Shown here: piece after piece, positions 37,693 through 48,237 of the stretch
Layout: every line of letters begins with the position of its first letter
Numbering within the stretch: the first letter of the stretch is position 1
Origin: Acinetobacter modestus
Lineage (GTDB): Bacteria > Pseudomonadota > Gammaproteobacteria > Pseudomonadales > Moraxellaceae
Length of the DNA: 64,000 bases
Assembly: GCF_014636095.1 (NCBI RefSeq)
Contig: NZ_BMDV01000001.1
Span: forward strand, 786,622-850,621
Direction: 5' to 3'
The notes under the pieces: model-generated
What the model was told of the DNA's origin: nothing
Database searches by the model: none
The model's input: only the letters and a program-made list of their open reading frames with translations
Position numbers and translations under genes: made by a program

Positions 37693-37812
37693 ATACAACT
37701 TGTGCTTCAAGTAGATTAATACCCTAGCCACTTACAGAGCATTTTATGGTTCTTGGCTACATCTCAGATATTGTTTTACTGTGGGGCATTACCCTATAAG
37801 CATTAGTTAGAA
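37693..37812 (+). repeat. attC: attC-like site after the TPR gene
   Basis: Directly after the stop codon: ATACAAC, a 5-base spacer, CTTCAAG, an interrupted inverted repeat (TAATACCC with GGGGCATTA), CTATAAG, a 5-base spacer, then GTTAGAA at 37806-37812. Spacer symmetry and a length of 120 bases fit an attC site. Confidence 0.5.
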
Positions 37813-37831
37813 ATAAATTGGCACAATTATA

Positions 37832-38221
37832 ATGAGTAATAATTTCGATATTTGGATTGTAATATCATATTCATGGACAGAGATTGGACTTGAAGAACAA
37901 GAGTTCGCTAAGTATGCTGAAAAAATAATAGCGAATCATCAGACATGGGAAGATGTTAATTCAATAATTATTAAAGATGTATGTGCTTCGTTTGCATTTG
38001 AATCATTTCTTTTATTCCCATGTATGCTATGGTTTTTAATGCCAGATTGGGAATATGACAATGATTATTTAAAAAATAGGATGAAAAGTTGGTATGCAAA
38101 ACCATATTGGACTCATTTTATGAATCCACTAAGAGCTCTAGGGTTCCCTTTAGCACTAATATTTTCTAATGGTGTCAGAAAGAAATTAAAACGCGAATAC
38201 CAAAAAATAATACTTAAATAA
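37832..38221 (+). CDS. Uncharacterised cassette protein
   Basis: A 129-residue protein that I cannot place. It opens MSNNFDIWIVISYSWTEIGL, has an acidic helical first half, an aromatic, hydrophobic stretch near 55-70 (FLLFPCMLWFLMPDW) and a basic C-terminus (VRKKLKREYQK). Not clearly a membrane protein. AT-rich, unlike the TPR gene just upstream, as expected if each cassette has its own origin. Lies between two attC-like sites. Confidence 0.65.
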   Translation: MSNNFDIWIVISYSWTEIGLEEQEFAKYAEKIIANHQTWEDVNSIIIKDVCASFAFESFLLFPCMLWFLMPDWEYDNDYLKNRMKSWYAKPYWTHFMNPLRALGFPLALIFSNGVRKKLKREYQKIILK

Positions 38222-38240
38222 AAATATGCTTTGAAAATAC

Positions 38241-38365
38241 TTTCAACTCAACGCTCAAGAGGGATAGCACCCCACGCGGTTTTAGTTTATTTTTGAATGG
38301 ATCTTAGGTCAATCTAAGGTTGTAGTTTGTTGTGGGGGTGCTACCCCTTAACGTTAAAGTTAGGT
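38241..38365 (+). repeat. attC: attC-like site resembling Vibrio cholerae repeats
   Basis: TTTCAAC, then CTCAAGAGGGATAGCACCCC on the left and GGGGTGCTACCCCTTAA on the right, and the core GTTAGGT at 38359-38365. The 14-base inner arms pair with one mismatch, plus an unpaired base as in attC. The CTCAAGAGGG and CCCCTTA boxes match those I remember from V. cholerae VCR sites. The next ATG is 5 bases after the core. Confidence 0.68.
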
Positions 38366-38369
38366 TCTT

Positions 38370-38579
38370 ATGGAAAATAAAAAGAGATTAACAGAAAAAG
38401 AGTTCACTCAAATGATTAAACTCTTACATAGGTATGTCAATACGGAAATGGATCAATGGGAGTTGTGGTTTTTTGATACAGACATTTCTAGAATTTATAT
38501 AGATATTTCAATGATAACAACATCTTCAGAAGAAGCTTATACAAATATGAATAATATCGTTAATAAGCCTGATGAATAG
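38370..38579 (+). CDS. Uncharacterised small cassette protein
   Basis: A 69-residue acidic protein (MENKKRLTEKEFTQMIKLL, then WELWFFDTDISRIYIDI) with no recognised family. It starts immediately after the GTTAGGT core of the preceding attC-like site, the hallmark of a gene cassette, so start and orientation are well supported even though function is not. The following possible site (GTTAAAA at 38640 with CTTAACTAGAC) is weak. Confidence 0.58.
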   Translation: MENKKRLTEKEFTQMIKLLHRYVNTEMDQWELWFFDTDISRIYIDISMITTSSEEAYTNMNNIVNKPDE

Positions 38580-38656
38580 TATGAAATGAAAATAGTTAAT
38601 TTTTAAATTTTTTATAAGTTAAAAGCATCTTAACTAGACGTTAAAAAGGATTATGA

Positions 38657-38755
38657 ATGGCTCGAGTAGAATTTGTGTTATATATCAATACACCTATAAG
38701 TGAAATCTACCAAGTCTCACAAGACTATTCCATTCATTATGAATGGATCAGTTGA
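38657..38755 (+). pseudogene. Truncated SRPBCC (polyketide cyclase-like) gene fragment
   Basis: AAGGA lies 7 bases before the ATG. The first 30 residues (MARVEFVLYINTPISEIYQV, then SQDYSIHYEW) match the N-terminus of SRPBCC/cyclase proteins, which normally run to about 150 residues. The frame stops two codons later, exactly where the array passes into the glpD terminator region. The rest was lost by deletion. It marks the right edge of the accessory segment. Confidence 0.6.
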
Positions 38756-38801
38756 TCAAATAAATAACAACTTTCACAGCCTCAAAAGCACCTCCATTAC
38801 C

Positions 38802-38834
38802 AAATAACCTGAGCTGGTCGAACTCAGGTTATTT
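38802..38834 (-). terminator. Terminator of glpD
   Basis: AAATAACCTGAG pairs perfectly with CTCAGGTTATTT across a 9-base loop, 48 bases past the glpD stop. Confidence 0.75.
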
Positions 38835-38882
38835 AGATAAAGGGCTTTTTTAAAGACAGGACTTGGATACTACTATACGATT

Positions 38883-40403
38883 TTATGCCGCTTCGTTGCT
38901 ATGAGTTTTTACAATCAGATAAGCATCCAAAGTTTCGGTTTCTTTTTGCGTGAAGCTAAGTCCTAGTTTAGAACGTCTCCACAATACGTCCTGACTGGTG
39001 GTTACCCATTCAGCAGTACATAAATAATCCACTTCTTTCGCATACAAACCTTGACCAAAATGCTGACCTAACTGCTCAACCGAAGTTGCTTCACCTAAGA
39101 TATTCCAAATACGTGAACCATAAGCTGATGCCCAACGCTTAACTAAAGCTTCTGATGCATCAGTGACTTGTGCACGAATTTCTCGCATCAACTGTTCAAC
39201 AGAATCCATATTTTCGCCACCAGGTAAAGCTTCTGTTGCAGTCCAACTCCCCTTCATTTCAGGGAAGAATACTTTTAACTGCTGCATAGCCGACTCAGCT
39301 AATTTTCGATAAGTTGTTAACTTTCCACCAAATACTGAAAGCAATGGTGCTTGTTCATCGTTCTCTTGAGATAAAGCTAAAGTATAGTCACGCGTAATTG
39401 CAGAGGGATTATCCGATTCATCATCACAGAGTGGACGTACCCCAGCAAATGTCCAAATAACATCCACTTGAGTAAGCTGTTTTTTGAAATGTGCATTGCT
39501 CACTTCAAGCAAATAATCTGTTTCTGCTTGAGTAATTTGTACTTGCGCAGGATCACCTTGATATTCACGATCTGTAGTTCCAATCATGGTGTATTGATCT
39601 AAATACGGAATTGCGAAGACAATACGGCGGTCATCATTTTGCATAATAAATGCTTTGTCACTTTCATACAGTTTCGGCACAATGATATGACTACCTTGAA
39701 TCAAGCGAATACCGTAAGGTGATTTTAACTCTAAATCTTGTTTGATGAATTGTGCGACCCAAGGTCCAGCAGCATTGACCAATGCCTTTGCTTTAATTTG
39801 GAATTGACCATGTTCATTTTCTAAATCAACAATCCAATACTGCCCATCTCTTCGTGCAGACAAACAACGAGTACGAGTTACGATATCAGCACCCTTTTCA
39901 CGGGCATGCATCGCATTGAGTACGACCAAACGAGCATCATCAACAGCACAATCAGAATATTCAAAACCACGTGTTATCGCAGAATTTAAAGGGCTATCTT
40001 CTTTAAAATAGACATTATTTGAACCCAATAATTTCTCACGCTTACCTAAATGGTCATAGAAGAACAAACCCGTGCGAATCAACCATGCAGGGCGAAGATG
40101 TGGGCGATGCGGCATAATAAAACGCATTGGGCGAATAATATGTGGAGCTTTAGCCAATAGCACTTCACGCTCAGCTAATGCTTCACGCACTAAACGGAAT
40201 TCTTTGTGTTCTAAATAACGTAAACCACCATGAATAAGCTTACTGCTTGCAGAAGAAGTATGACTCGCTAAATCATCTTTTTCACATAAGAATACCGACA
40301 AACCACGTCCTGAAGCATCAGCCGCAATCCCAACACCATTGATACCACCACCAATGACCGCAAGGTCATAGATTTTTTCATTTGTCTGAGGAGAAGTTTG
40401 CAT
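38883..40403 (-). CDS. glpD: Aerobic glycerol-3-phosphate dehydrogenase
   Basis: Membrane-associated flavoprotein oxidising glycerol-3-phosphate to dihydroxyacetone phosphate and feeding electrons to quinone. The 506 residues have the FAD fingerprint GGGINGVGIAADASGRG near 17 and the LHGGLRYLEHKEF-type segment (SSKLIHGGLRYLE). VNAAGPWV near 210, IGTTDREY near 284 and SVFGGKLTTYRKLAE near 362 complete the family pattern. Third gene of the glpK-glpR-glpD set, with its own operator-bearing promoter region. Confidence 0.96.
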   Translation of the reverse strand: MQTSPQTNEKIYDLAVIGGGINGVGIAADASGRGLSVFLCEKDDLASHTSSASSKLIHGGLRYLEHKEFRLVREALAEREVLLAKAPHIIRPMRFIMPHRPHLRPAWLIRTGLFFYDHLGKREKLLGSNNVYFKEDSPLNSAITRGFEYSDCAVDDARLVVLNAMHAREKGADIVTRTRCLSARRDGQYWIVDLENEHGQFQIKAKALVNAAGPWVAQFIKQDLELKSPYGIRLIQGSHIIVPKLYESDKAFIMQNDDRRIVFAIPYLDQYTMIGTTDREYQGDPAQVQITQAETDYLLEVSNAHFKKQLTQVDVIWTFAGVRPLCDDESDNPSAITRDYTLALSQENDEQAPLLSVFGGKLTTYRKLAESAMQQLKVFFPEMKGSWTATEALPGGENMDSVEQLMREIRAQVTDASEALVKRWASAYGSRIWNILGEATSVEQLGQHFGQGLYAKEVDYLCTAEWVTTSQDVLWRRSKLGLSFTQKETETLDAYLIVKTHSNEAA

Positions 40404-40413
40404 AAATCACCGC

Positions 40414-40445
40414 AAATTTTCATTATTTTTCGATAATGAAAATTT
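40414..40445 (-). promoter_or_regulatory. Palindromic operator upstream of glpD, probable GlpR site
   Basis: AAATTTTCATTAT and ATAATGAAAATTT are perfect inverse copies around TTTTCG, starting 11 bases before glpD. Related in sequence to the operator ahead of glpK. Confidence 0.6.
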
Positions 40446-40636
40446 AAACATATAAATCGAAAATAAACAATGAAAAATAGATCAAAAAATGCCAATCTAT
40501 CGACATTTTTAGATAAATGGTAAAATTCAGTGGAGAGACTAAAAGTTCAGAAACACAGTAATCGCATTTATTTATAAGAAAAATATAATTTTTATTGAAT
40601 ATATCTTGAGTTAAATTGATTAACTCAAGAAACGTA

Positions 40637-40656
40637 ACAATTTTTCGAAAATGAAG
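40637..40656 (-). promoter_or_regulatory. Second GlpR-like site in the glpR-glpD gap
   Basis: ACAATTTTTCGAAAATGAAG contains the TTCGAAAA core seen upstream of glpK. It lies just after the glpR stop. Weaker symmetry. Confidence 0.45.
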
Positions 40657-40658
40657 AT

Positions 40659-41423
40659 TTATTTTGCAACAATCAAACCAACATCTAAGTCTCGGATGGT
40701 TTTTATAAATTGCTCATTTGGCTGTTGATCAGTAAAAATGCAATCCACTTGCTTAAGTGAGCCTAGTCGAATCATCGCATTACGCCCAAATTTACTGCTA
40801 TCCGCAGCTAAAAAAACTTGGCGTGCACTTGAAAGAATTTCTTGAGAGACACACACTTCCTGAAAGTCAAAATCAAGCAATGTGCCATCTTCTTCAATTC
40901 CACTAATTCCTATAAGCGCATAATCTGCTTTAAACTGTTTGAAAAAATCAGCGGTTGCTTGACCAATGACACCACCATCTGGACGAACACGCCCACTGGC
41001 AATCAAAATTTCAAAATCTTCTTTTGTGCTCAGGATTTTTGCAACATTCAGGTTATTAGTAATAACTTTTAAGCCCGTGTGGTTCAGTAGTGCATGAGCA
41101 ATTGCTTCGGTTGTGGTACCAATATTAATAAATAAAGAAGCGTGATCTGGAACGGCAGCTGCAACAGCTTCAGCAATTGTTCTTTTTTGCTCAAGCATAT
41201 GCCCAACACGCATTGTATATTCTGTATTTTCAACACTTGAATCATGCGCCGCGCCGCCATGATAACGGCGCAAAAGCCCTTCATCCGCTAATTGATTAAT
41301 ATCACGACGAATCGTTTGAGGTGTAACATCGAAATGTTGAGCAAGTTCTTCAATACTAATATAACCACGCTCTCGTACTAATTCGAGGGTTTTCTGTTGG
41401 CGTAGTATCAAGCTCATGCTCAT
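40659..41423 (-). CDS. glpR: DeoR-family repressor of the glycerol regulon
   Basis: Repressor expected to release DNA on binding glycerol-3-phosphate. The 254 residues have an N-terminal winged helix ([20 protein letters not shown] and [19 protein letters not shown]) and a DeoR sensor domain with [11 protein letters not shown] near 95. The start is the ATG at 41423, preceded by AGGA; an ATG at 41417 is also possible. It sits between glpK and glpD, and palindromes with TTCG cores lie before both targets. Confidence 0.92.
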   Translation of the reverse strand: MSMSLILRQQKTLELVRERGYISIEELAQHFDVTPQTIRRDINQLADEGLLRRYHGGAAHDSSVENTEYTMRVGHMLEQKRTIAEAVAAAVPDHASLFINIGTTTEAIAHALLNHTGLKVITNNLNVAKILSTKEDFEILIASGRVRPDGGVIGQATADFFKQFKADYALIGISGIEEDGTLLDFDFQEVCVSQEILSSARQVFLAADSSKFGRNAMIRLGSLKQVDCIFTDQQPNEQFIKTIRDLDVGLIVAK

Positions 41424-41467
41424 CAATCCTGTGTTATTTACGGCATATTATATCCGACTATTTTAGC

Positions 41468-43024
<1,557 letters not shown>

Positions 43025-43108
43025 TTAAATGCCCGTTAAAACGGGCAAAAATACTGCAATAAAGCAACGACTTCTGTATTAAATAAAAAAACTTGGCAGA
43101 TTATATGC

Positions 43109-43132
43109 AAAATTGTTCGAAAACGAAAATTC
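43109..43132 (-). promoter_or_regulatory. GlpR operator upstream of glpK
   Basis: AATTGTTCGAAAACGAAAAT matches the E. coli GlpR consensus pattern (TTCG, four A/T, CGAA) very closely. Confidence 0.72.
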
Positions 43133-43243
43133 TTTCTTTAACTTTGAACCTCAATACGATGAATAGCGCCAATTTTAAAGATTACTCACAATAACAACCT
43201 TATTTTATGCCATACTAATTATAGAAATAATAGGATCATAGAT

Positions 43244-43669
43244 ATGAAAAAAACCAATTTATTCATTATCGTTACAAGTGCACTTGTGATCACTGCATGT
43301 CAAAGTACACCACACAAATTTAACGGCGTGACGGGCTATCAAATAGAAAATAAAACAACAACTTCAGCCACGATTGCTTACACCCTTGCAGCACGTACCA
43401 ATCAAGATTTAGATCAAAAGAAATTACAACATGCATGCAACCAAGTTTTAGGCATAGGAAAAACTTATAAAATTTCAATACTCAGTGTTAATGAAATTAT
43501 GAATCCTACACAACAAGAACAATACGGCGTAAAACTTGGAAATAGTCGTGCAACTTTTGGACTTTCTAATTCACCTGATTTCAATAACAGTGAAGGATAT
43601 GCAACACGACAAGCACTTGAGGCACGTCCGACCACACTTAAAGTCATTCGCTATACTTGTTCTGAATAA
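43244..43669 (+). CDS. Lipoprotein of unknown function
   Basis: A 141-residue lipoprotein: signal MKKTNLFIIVTSALVITAC with lipidated Cys19. The mature part is polar with Cys near 85 and Cys139 that could form a disulfide. No family recognised. Monocistronic; the ribosome site is AGGA-like 12 bases upstream. Location is probably the inner leaflet of the outer membrane. Confidence 0.78.
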   Translation: MKKTNLFIIVTSALVITACQSTPHKFNGVTGYQIENKTTTSATIAYTLAARTNQDLDQKKLQHACNQVLGIGKTYKISILSVNEIMNPTQQEQYGVKLGNSRATFGLSNSPDFNNSEGYATRQALEARPTTLKVIRYTCSE

Positions 43670-43722
43670 ATAATAAACATGGATGTATAAGTTTTTATTT
43701 AGGTTTATACATCCTATATATT

Positions 43723-44007
43723 TTATATTTTCAAGACATCATGAATCGATAGATCTTTATCGAAAACCGACTTTGCAAATGGGCATAAAGGAATGACTTT
43801 AATGTTGCGACCTCTTGCGAAAGTAACTAACTCATTTAAAAGTTTTCGACCTAATCCTTGCCCTCGAAATTGATCGTTCACATCAGTGTGATCAATAATT
43901 AACATAGTATCCCCAGCCCATGTGTAAGCCATTTCAGCAGCTACTGTTTCACCATTGAACAGCTTAAATATCCCATGTTTATTATCATCAACCTGTTGAA
44001 TATTCAT
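43723..44007 (-). CDS. Small GNAT-family N-acetyltransferase
   Basis: A 94-residue minimal GCN5-like protein of the YjdJ type. The acetyl-CoA loop is FRGQGLGRKLL near 47-57, followed by NIKVIPLCPFAKSVFDK, typical of this compact family. Substrate unknown. Monocistronic. Confidence 0.85.
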   Translation of the reverse strand: MNIQQVDDNKHGIFKLFNGETVAAEMAYTWAGDTMLIIDHTDVNDQFRGQGLGRKLLNELVTFARGRNIKVIPLCPFAKSVFDKDLSIHDVLKI

Positions 44008-44123
44008 TTTCTTTCCTTTTGAAGATTATTTCTATTTCAACTGAATGTTTTAACATGAGTAAGAAAGAAATAGTGTTGAGATTTGATAGTCTCAACACTG
44101 ATTATTTTTAGATTAAACATTAT

Positions 44124-44792
44124 TTATTTTGTGCGGTAAAAACTCACATTTCTAAACTCTTTGGATTCATCCAAGTCAGGCCAAGTCGTTGCACTGCGTT
44201 CATCAATTTTCATATATTGAGGGTGACTAAAGTTTTTAACTCGGCTATCGGCAACCCAAACTTCAGGTGCGAACTTAAGAAATTCATCCAAAAAGAAACG
44301 ATTGCATTGGTCATACAGCACGTCCGCAGCAAGCAATACATCCACTTGCTCGGATTTATATAAATCATCCAAATATTCAAGTTCAACATCATTCAACAAA
44401 GCATTTTCACGACATGACGCAAGACTTACTGGATCAATATCACAACAGATCACACGCTTCGCACCTGCCATTTTTGCAGCAATTGCAACTACACCCGAAC
44501 CTGCACCAAAATCTAAGACCACTTTATCTTTAACATGATGTGGCTCAGCGAGTAACCACTGTGCCATCGCTAAACCAGATGCCCAACAGAAAATCCAATA
44601 CGGCGTCTCATTCCAAATACGACGAATCACCTCATCATCCAAACGATCAGTTGGAAAAACTGGTGGGATCAACCATAACGATATAGGTGTTTCAGGAAGC
44701 TGCTGTGCTAGTAGATCCGTATTAGGGATGACTTCATGTAATGCTTGAAGTAAATGTTCAGGTGCTTTCGCAAATTGAAATGTACAACTCAT
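44124..44792 (-). CDS. Class I SAM-dependent methyltransferase (METTL20/ETF-beta lysine type)
   Basis: A 222-residue Rossmann methyltransferase. The SAM motif VLDFGAGSGVVAIAAKMAGA lies near 95, CCDIDPVSLAS is the acidic loop, and VLLAADVLYDQCN is motif IV. The compact arrangement with an N-terminal WLIPP segment is that of the METTL20-like family, which methylates lysines on electron-transfer flavoprotein beta subunits. That target is inferred from family only. Confidence 0.78.
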   Translation of the reverse strand: MSCTFQFAKAPEHLLQALHEVIPNTDLLAQQLPETPISLWLIPPVFPTDRLDDEVIRRIWNETPYWIFCWASGLAMAQWLLAEPHHVKDKVVLDFGAGSGVVAIAAKMAGAKRVICCDIDPVSLASCRENALLNDVELEYLDDLYKSEQVDVLLAADVLYDQCNRFFLDEFLKFAPEVWVADSRVKNFSHPQYMKIDERSATTWPDLDESKEFRNVSFYRTK

Positions 44793-44812
44793 ATATCTTT
44801 AATTCTAAAAAA

Positions 44813-44829
44813 CCCCTCTTATCGAGGGG
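44813..44829 (-). terminator. Terminator after folD
   Basis: CCCCTC-TTAT-CGAGGGG hairpin with an adjacent A-run (T-run on the minus strand), 10 bases past the folD stop. Confidence 0.75.
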
Positions 44830-44839
44830 CTATTAATCT

Positions 44840-45688
44840 TTAAACTAATGCTTTTTCAGCAGCTTCAACAGTTTGACGAATCAAAGTCGTAATCGTCATT
44901 GGCCCTACACCACCTGGAACTGGTGTATAAGCAGAAGCAATCTCTTCAATTCCAACTAATTGAATATCACCGACACCACCGCCATCACGCGGGTGGAAAC
45001 CTGCATCTACGACAACTGCACCTTGCTTGATCCAGTCTTTTTGAATCAACTCAGCTTTACCCACCGCACCTACAATAATATCTGCTTGTTTTACCAATTC
45101 AGCTAAATTTTGAGTACGTGAGTGGCAAATGGTCACTGTCGCATTCGCCTGTAATAACATCATTGCCATTGGTTTGCCTAAAATCGCTGAGCGACCGACC
45201 ACAACTGCATGTTTACCCGCGATCTCGATCTTGTTTTCTTGCAAGATTGTCATAATACCCGCAGGTGTCGCAGAACCATAAGCAGCTTCACCCATTGCCA
45301 TACGACCAAAACCTAAGCAAGTCACACCATCCACATCTTTAGCTAATGAAATGGCATCAAAACATGCTCTTTCATCAATTTGTTCAGGCACTGGATGCTG
45401 CAACAAAATACCGTGTACATCTGGATTAGCATTTAATTTTTCAATCTCAGCCAATAATTGTTCTGTGGTCGTTTCTTTTGGAAGTTCGACTTTAAGTGAA
45501 TCCATACCGACACGACGACATGCATTGCCTTTCATGCGCACATACGTTGCTGATGCACCATCATCACCAACTAAAATTGTTGCCAAAATTGGGGTACGCC
45601 CCGTTTTTGCTTTTAAAGCTTCTACACGTACCAACAAATCAGCTTCGATTTGTTTTGCTAATGCACGACCGTCTAAAACCAATGCCAC
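44840..45688 (-). CDS. folD: Bifunctional methylenetetrahydrofolate dehydrogenase/cyclohydrolase
   Basis: Interconverts methylene- and formyl-tetrahydrofolate. I place the start at GTG 45688 (282 residues), with GGAG 7 bases upstream, giving [15 protein letters not shown]. The longer frame to 45862 adds about 58 residues that run into the promoter region. Catalytic [14 protein letters not shown] near 50 (Tyr and Lys), [12 protein letters not shown] near 165 and PGGVGPMT near 262 are present. Confidence 0.95.
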   Translation of the reverse strand: MALVLDGRALAKQIEADLLVRVEALKAKTGRTPILATILVGDDGASATYVRMKGNACRRVGMDSLKVELPKETTTEQLLAEIEKLNANPDVHGILLQHPVPEQIDERACFDAISLAKDVDGVTCLGFGRMAMGEAAYGSATPAGIMTILQENKIEIAGKHAVVVGRSAILGKPMAMMLLQANATVTICHSRTQNLAELVKQADIIVGAVGKAELIQKDWIKQGAVVVDAGFHPRDGGGVGDIQLVGIEEIASAYTPVPGGVGPMTITTLIRQTVEAAEKALV

Positions 45689-45840
45689 AGCGCATCTCCA
45701 AAGTGGGTATGAATCAATTATGCAAATAATACATGATAATTTGAGCAATATTCTTTTAGATGTTGTTTTTATGCGCATATTCACTATAAACACTATTGTT
45801 TTTTTTCTAAAGGTTGCTAATATGTGCATCACCAAGAGAT

Positions 45841-45914
45841 GGCGGGGTGGCAGAGTGGTCATGCAGCGGACTGCAACTCCGTGTACGCCGGTTCGATTCC
45901 GACCTCCGCCTCCA
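45841..45914 (+). tRNA. tRNA-Cys (GCA)
   Basis: Cloverleaf: acceptor GGCGGGG with CTCCGCC, anticodon loop CTGCAAC (GCA), T loop GGTTCGATTCC, encoded CCA end. Eight bases before the first tRNA-Leu, so co-transcribed. Confidence 0.95.
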
Positions 45915-45922
45915 TTGGTAAA

Positions 45923-46008
45923 GCCCGAGTGGTGAAATCGGTAGACACAGGGGATTTAAAATCCCCCGCCCACAAAGCGTGCCAGTTCGAGTCTGGCCTC
46001 GGGCACCA
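45923..46008 (+). tRNA. tRNA-Leu (TAA), copy 1
   Basis: Acceptor GCCCGAG with CTCGGGC, anticodon loop TTTAAAA (TAA), long variable arm typical of Leu, T loop GTTCGAGTC, encoded CCA. Identical to the copy at 48152. Confidence 0.95.
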
Positions 46009-46094
46009 TTTTTCAACTAATGAAATATGGTGCAAATAAAAATACAGCGTAAGCTGGTTTTTTTATGTCTAAAATTTAATACAAGCATAAAAAA
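45923..46094 (+). repeat. 172-bp direct repeat containing tRNA-Leu, copy 1
   Basis: Matches 48152-48323 over its whole length with about three differences, all after the tRNA. It starts exactly at tRNA base 1. The terminator-like hairpin inside (CAGC-GTAA-GCTG plus T7) has lost one pair here compared with copy 2. Confidence 0.9.
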
Positions 46095-46117
46095 GCCAAG
46101 GTCATAGACTTGGCTTT
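46092..46117 (-). terminator. Terminator of the phoD-like gene
   Basis: AAAGCCAAG and CTTGGCTTT stem just past the stop codon, T-rich continuation on the minus strand. Confidence 0.7.
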
Positions 46118-46134
46118 CCAAAACTTTTAAAAAT

Positions 46135-47943
46135 TTAAGCCACTTGCTGCCCTGTTTTCACTGGCAATAAATTGTTATCCAAACTCAATTGATAGCCTCG
46201 TGATTTATCAATCACATATTCAGGCTTTTTGATCGAATCTACATAAATCCACTGTGATTGGACTTGAGTTTCATCAAATTGGACAATTAAATATCCTCTT
46301 TGATTTAAATTGCAGTAATTCAACTCATCAATTAACGTTGTGAATGCAAACTCAAACTGCTGTAATTGGTCTAGCGGAATATTTAGATATTTTTCCAACC
46401 CAGGTGAAGAAACCGAACTTGTTGCCAATTCAACACCAACAAACACCCCATCCTTACTGTATAAATTGGATGACCATGCATTATGAGTATCTCCTGCTAG
46501 AACAACCACCTTTTTCTTTAATTGTGCCAAAGTTCCATACACAATCTCTCGTTCAGCAAAATAACCATCCCATGCATCTAAGTTATAAGGTGCAACCGTC
46601 AATACACGCGCTTTATCTTGTGCTGTTAACGTCGGATCACCTTGTATTAAACGCAGTTTCAATTTTACTAATTCAGTAATTTGGGCATTCATTTTATTTA
46701 AAGTATCTAGACTTGGATTACCAGCTGTAATTTCAGCTAAAGCCTGTAACAACTCTGCTGGCACAAACATTTTAGTCATGAGAATTTGTTGCCCCAAAAC
46801 ATCCCAAGTTGCATTTGAGCTTTGTATTACACCGACAATATTTTTCTCTTTATTGCCTAACAACCATTCTCTCTGAGTTTCCCCCATGATTGTTCGAGTA
46901 GAATTAAACAGAGCGGCTTGAAACGCAACTGCGTCTAATTTTCCTGTCATTGGATTTATAAATTTCCCATATTCCAACTGTTCATCACGCGCAATAATAC
47001 GAGTGTCCAACATCATCAAATTAACTAAACCACCAAAATTAAACTGTCGATAAATCTTAATATGTTGGTTGTCCACAGGACGAATCGGCATCCATTCAAA
47101 ATAAGCTTGCAATGCCGCTAACTTTCTTTCAGAGAATTTACCTTCATTCTTTGCATTTGCTGTTTCTTCAGTATGATTTTCAGCACCTTCTCGCCATGCA
47201 TCATTTGCTAATTCATGATCATCCCAAATAACAATAAATGGATGACGATGATGCAAGGACTGTAGATCCTTATCTTTACGATAGAGTGCATAACGCTTGC
47301 GATAATCATCCAACTTAATAATTTCTTTATCATTATCCGCAGCAAGTGTACGTCCCAATTTAGCTGCATCTTCCGCTGCATAACCATCCGCACCGTATTC
47401 ATAAATATAGTCGCCCAAATGAATGACTACATCGACATCTTGCTTAGCCATTTCACGGTACACATAGAAATATCCTGCTGGATAATTCGAACATGAACAC
47501 ACCGCAAAACTGACTTTAGATGTACTGGTTGGCAAAGTCTTGGTTTGCCCAATAGGCGAAATCTTATCGCCAAAGCTAAAACGATAAAAATAACTTTGAT
47601 TTGGTTTTAATCCAATTGCATCTACCTTTACAGTAAAGTCTTGCGCAGCAGCAGTAGTGACTTTATCGGTTTTAATGATTTGCTTAAATTGCTGATCTAA
47701 CGCAATTTCCCAAGTGACTTGCAACCGTGCACTGCTATCACTTGGTGTTAAGCGTGTCCATAAAATCACACGATCCTGTAGTGGATCACCGCTGGCAACG
47801 CCATGTTCAAAATTAACTTGTAATGTCGCTGTTTCTTGATCTGAACTGTCATTACATCCTGTAAATCCCACAGATAAAGACAATGCCCCAAAACCGAATA
47901 AACTTTTTTGAATGAGTTCCCGTCGTGAAATTTTTGCTGTCAT
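46135..47943 (-). CDS. phoD: PhoD-family alkaline phosphatase/phosphodiesterase, Tat-exported
   Basis: Secreted metallo-phosphatase of 602 residues. The N-terminus has the Tat motif SRRELIQK and, after a hydrophobic stretch, a lipobox-like GFTGC, suggesting a Tat-dependent lipoprotein. PhoD features are HGVASGDPLQDRVILWTRLT near 45, the metal sites HLGDYIYEYG and VIWDDHELANDAW, SWNFQ-equivalent region, and VVLAGDTHNAWSSNL near 480. No Pho box was identified upstream. It runs opposite to the flanking tRNA-Leu copies and is enclosed by the 172-bp direct repeats. Confidence 0.9.
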   Translation of the reverse strand: MTAKISRRELIQKSLFGFGALSLSVGFTGCNDSSDQETATLQVNFEHGVASGDPLQDRVILWTRLTPSDSSARLQVTWEIALDQQFKQIIKTDKVTTAAAQDFTVKVDAIGLKPNQSYFYRFSFGDKISPIGQTKTLPTSTSKVSFAVCSCSNYPAGYFYVYREMAKQDVDVVIHLGDYIYEYGADGYAAEDAAKLGRTLAADNDKEIIKLDDYRKRYALYRKDKDLQSLHHRHPFIVIWDDHELANDAWREGAENHTEETANAKNEGKFSERKLAALQAYFEWMPIRPVDNQHIKIYRQFNFGGLVNLMMLDTRIIARDEQLEYGKFINPMTGKLDAVAFQAALFNSTRTIMGETQREWLLGNKEKNIVGVIQSSNATWDVLGQQILMTKMFVPAELLQALAEITAGNPSLDTLNKMNAQITELVKLKLRLIQGDPTLTAQDKARVLTVAPYNLDAWDGYFAEREIVYGTLAQLKKKVVVLAGDTHNAWSSNLYSKDGVFVGVELATSSVSSPGLEKYLNIPLDQLQQFEFAFTTLIDELNYCNLNQRGYLIVQFDETQVQSQWIYVDSIKKPEYVIDKSRGYQLSLDNNLLPVKTGQQVA

Positions 47944-48151
47944 TTGGATAGCTACCTTAATTTTATTACTTTAAATAATTAAAACTAAGTTGCATAAATG
48001 AAGGTTTGATCTCAGTTTGATGAAATAATCATGAAAATTATATGACAATGCTTAATTTTTATCTGACAAACACATGAATTGATTGAAAAGAAAGCAATTA
48101 ATACTTTTTACTCTTGCCAAGTTTTAAAGTCTCCTCTATTATTGCGCACAT

Positions 48152-48237
48152 GCCCGAGTGGTGAAATCGGTAGACACAGGGGATTTAAAATCCCCCGCCC
48201 ACAAAGCGTGCCAGTTCGAGTCTGGCCTCGGGCACCA
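48152..48237 (+). tRNA. tRNA-Leu (TAA), copy 2
   Basis: Base-for-base the same as the tRNA at 45923. No tRNA-Cys precedes it; the upstream sequence differs, so it needs its own promoter. Confidence 0.95.

Noticed and set aside
44840..45862. folD start at 45862
   Set aside because: The N-terminal extension is unlike FolD; GTG 45688 with GGAG gives the standard start.
45807..46039. Coding frames over the tRNA pair (both strands)
   Set aside because: They read through tRNA-Cys and tRNA-Leu; chance frames over structured RNA genes.
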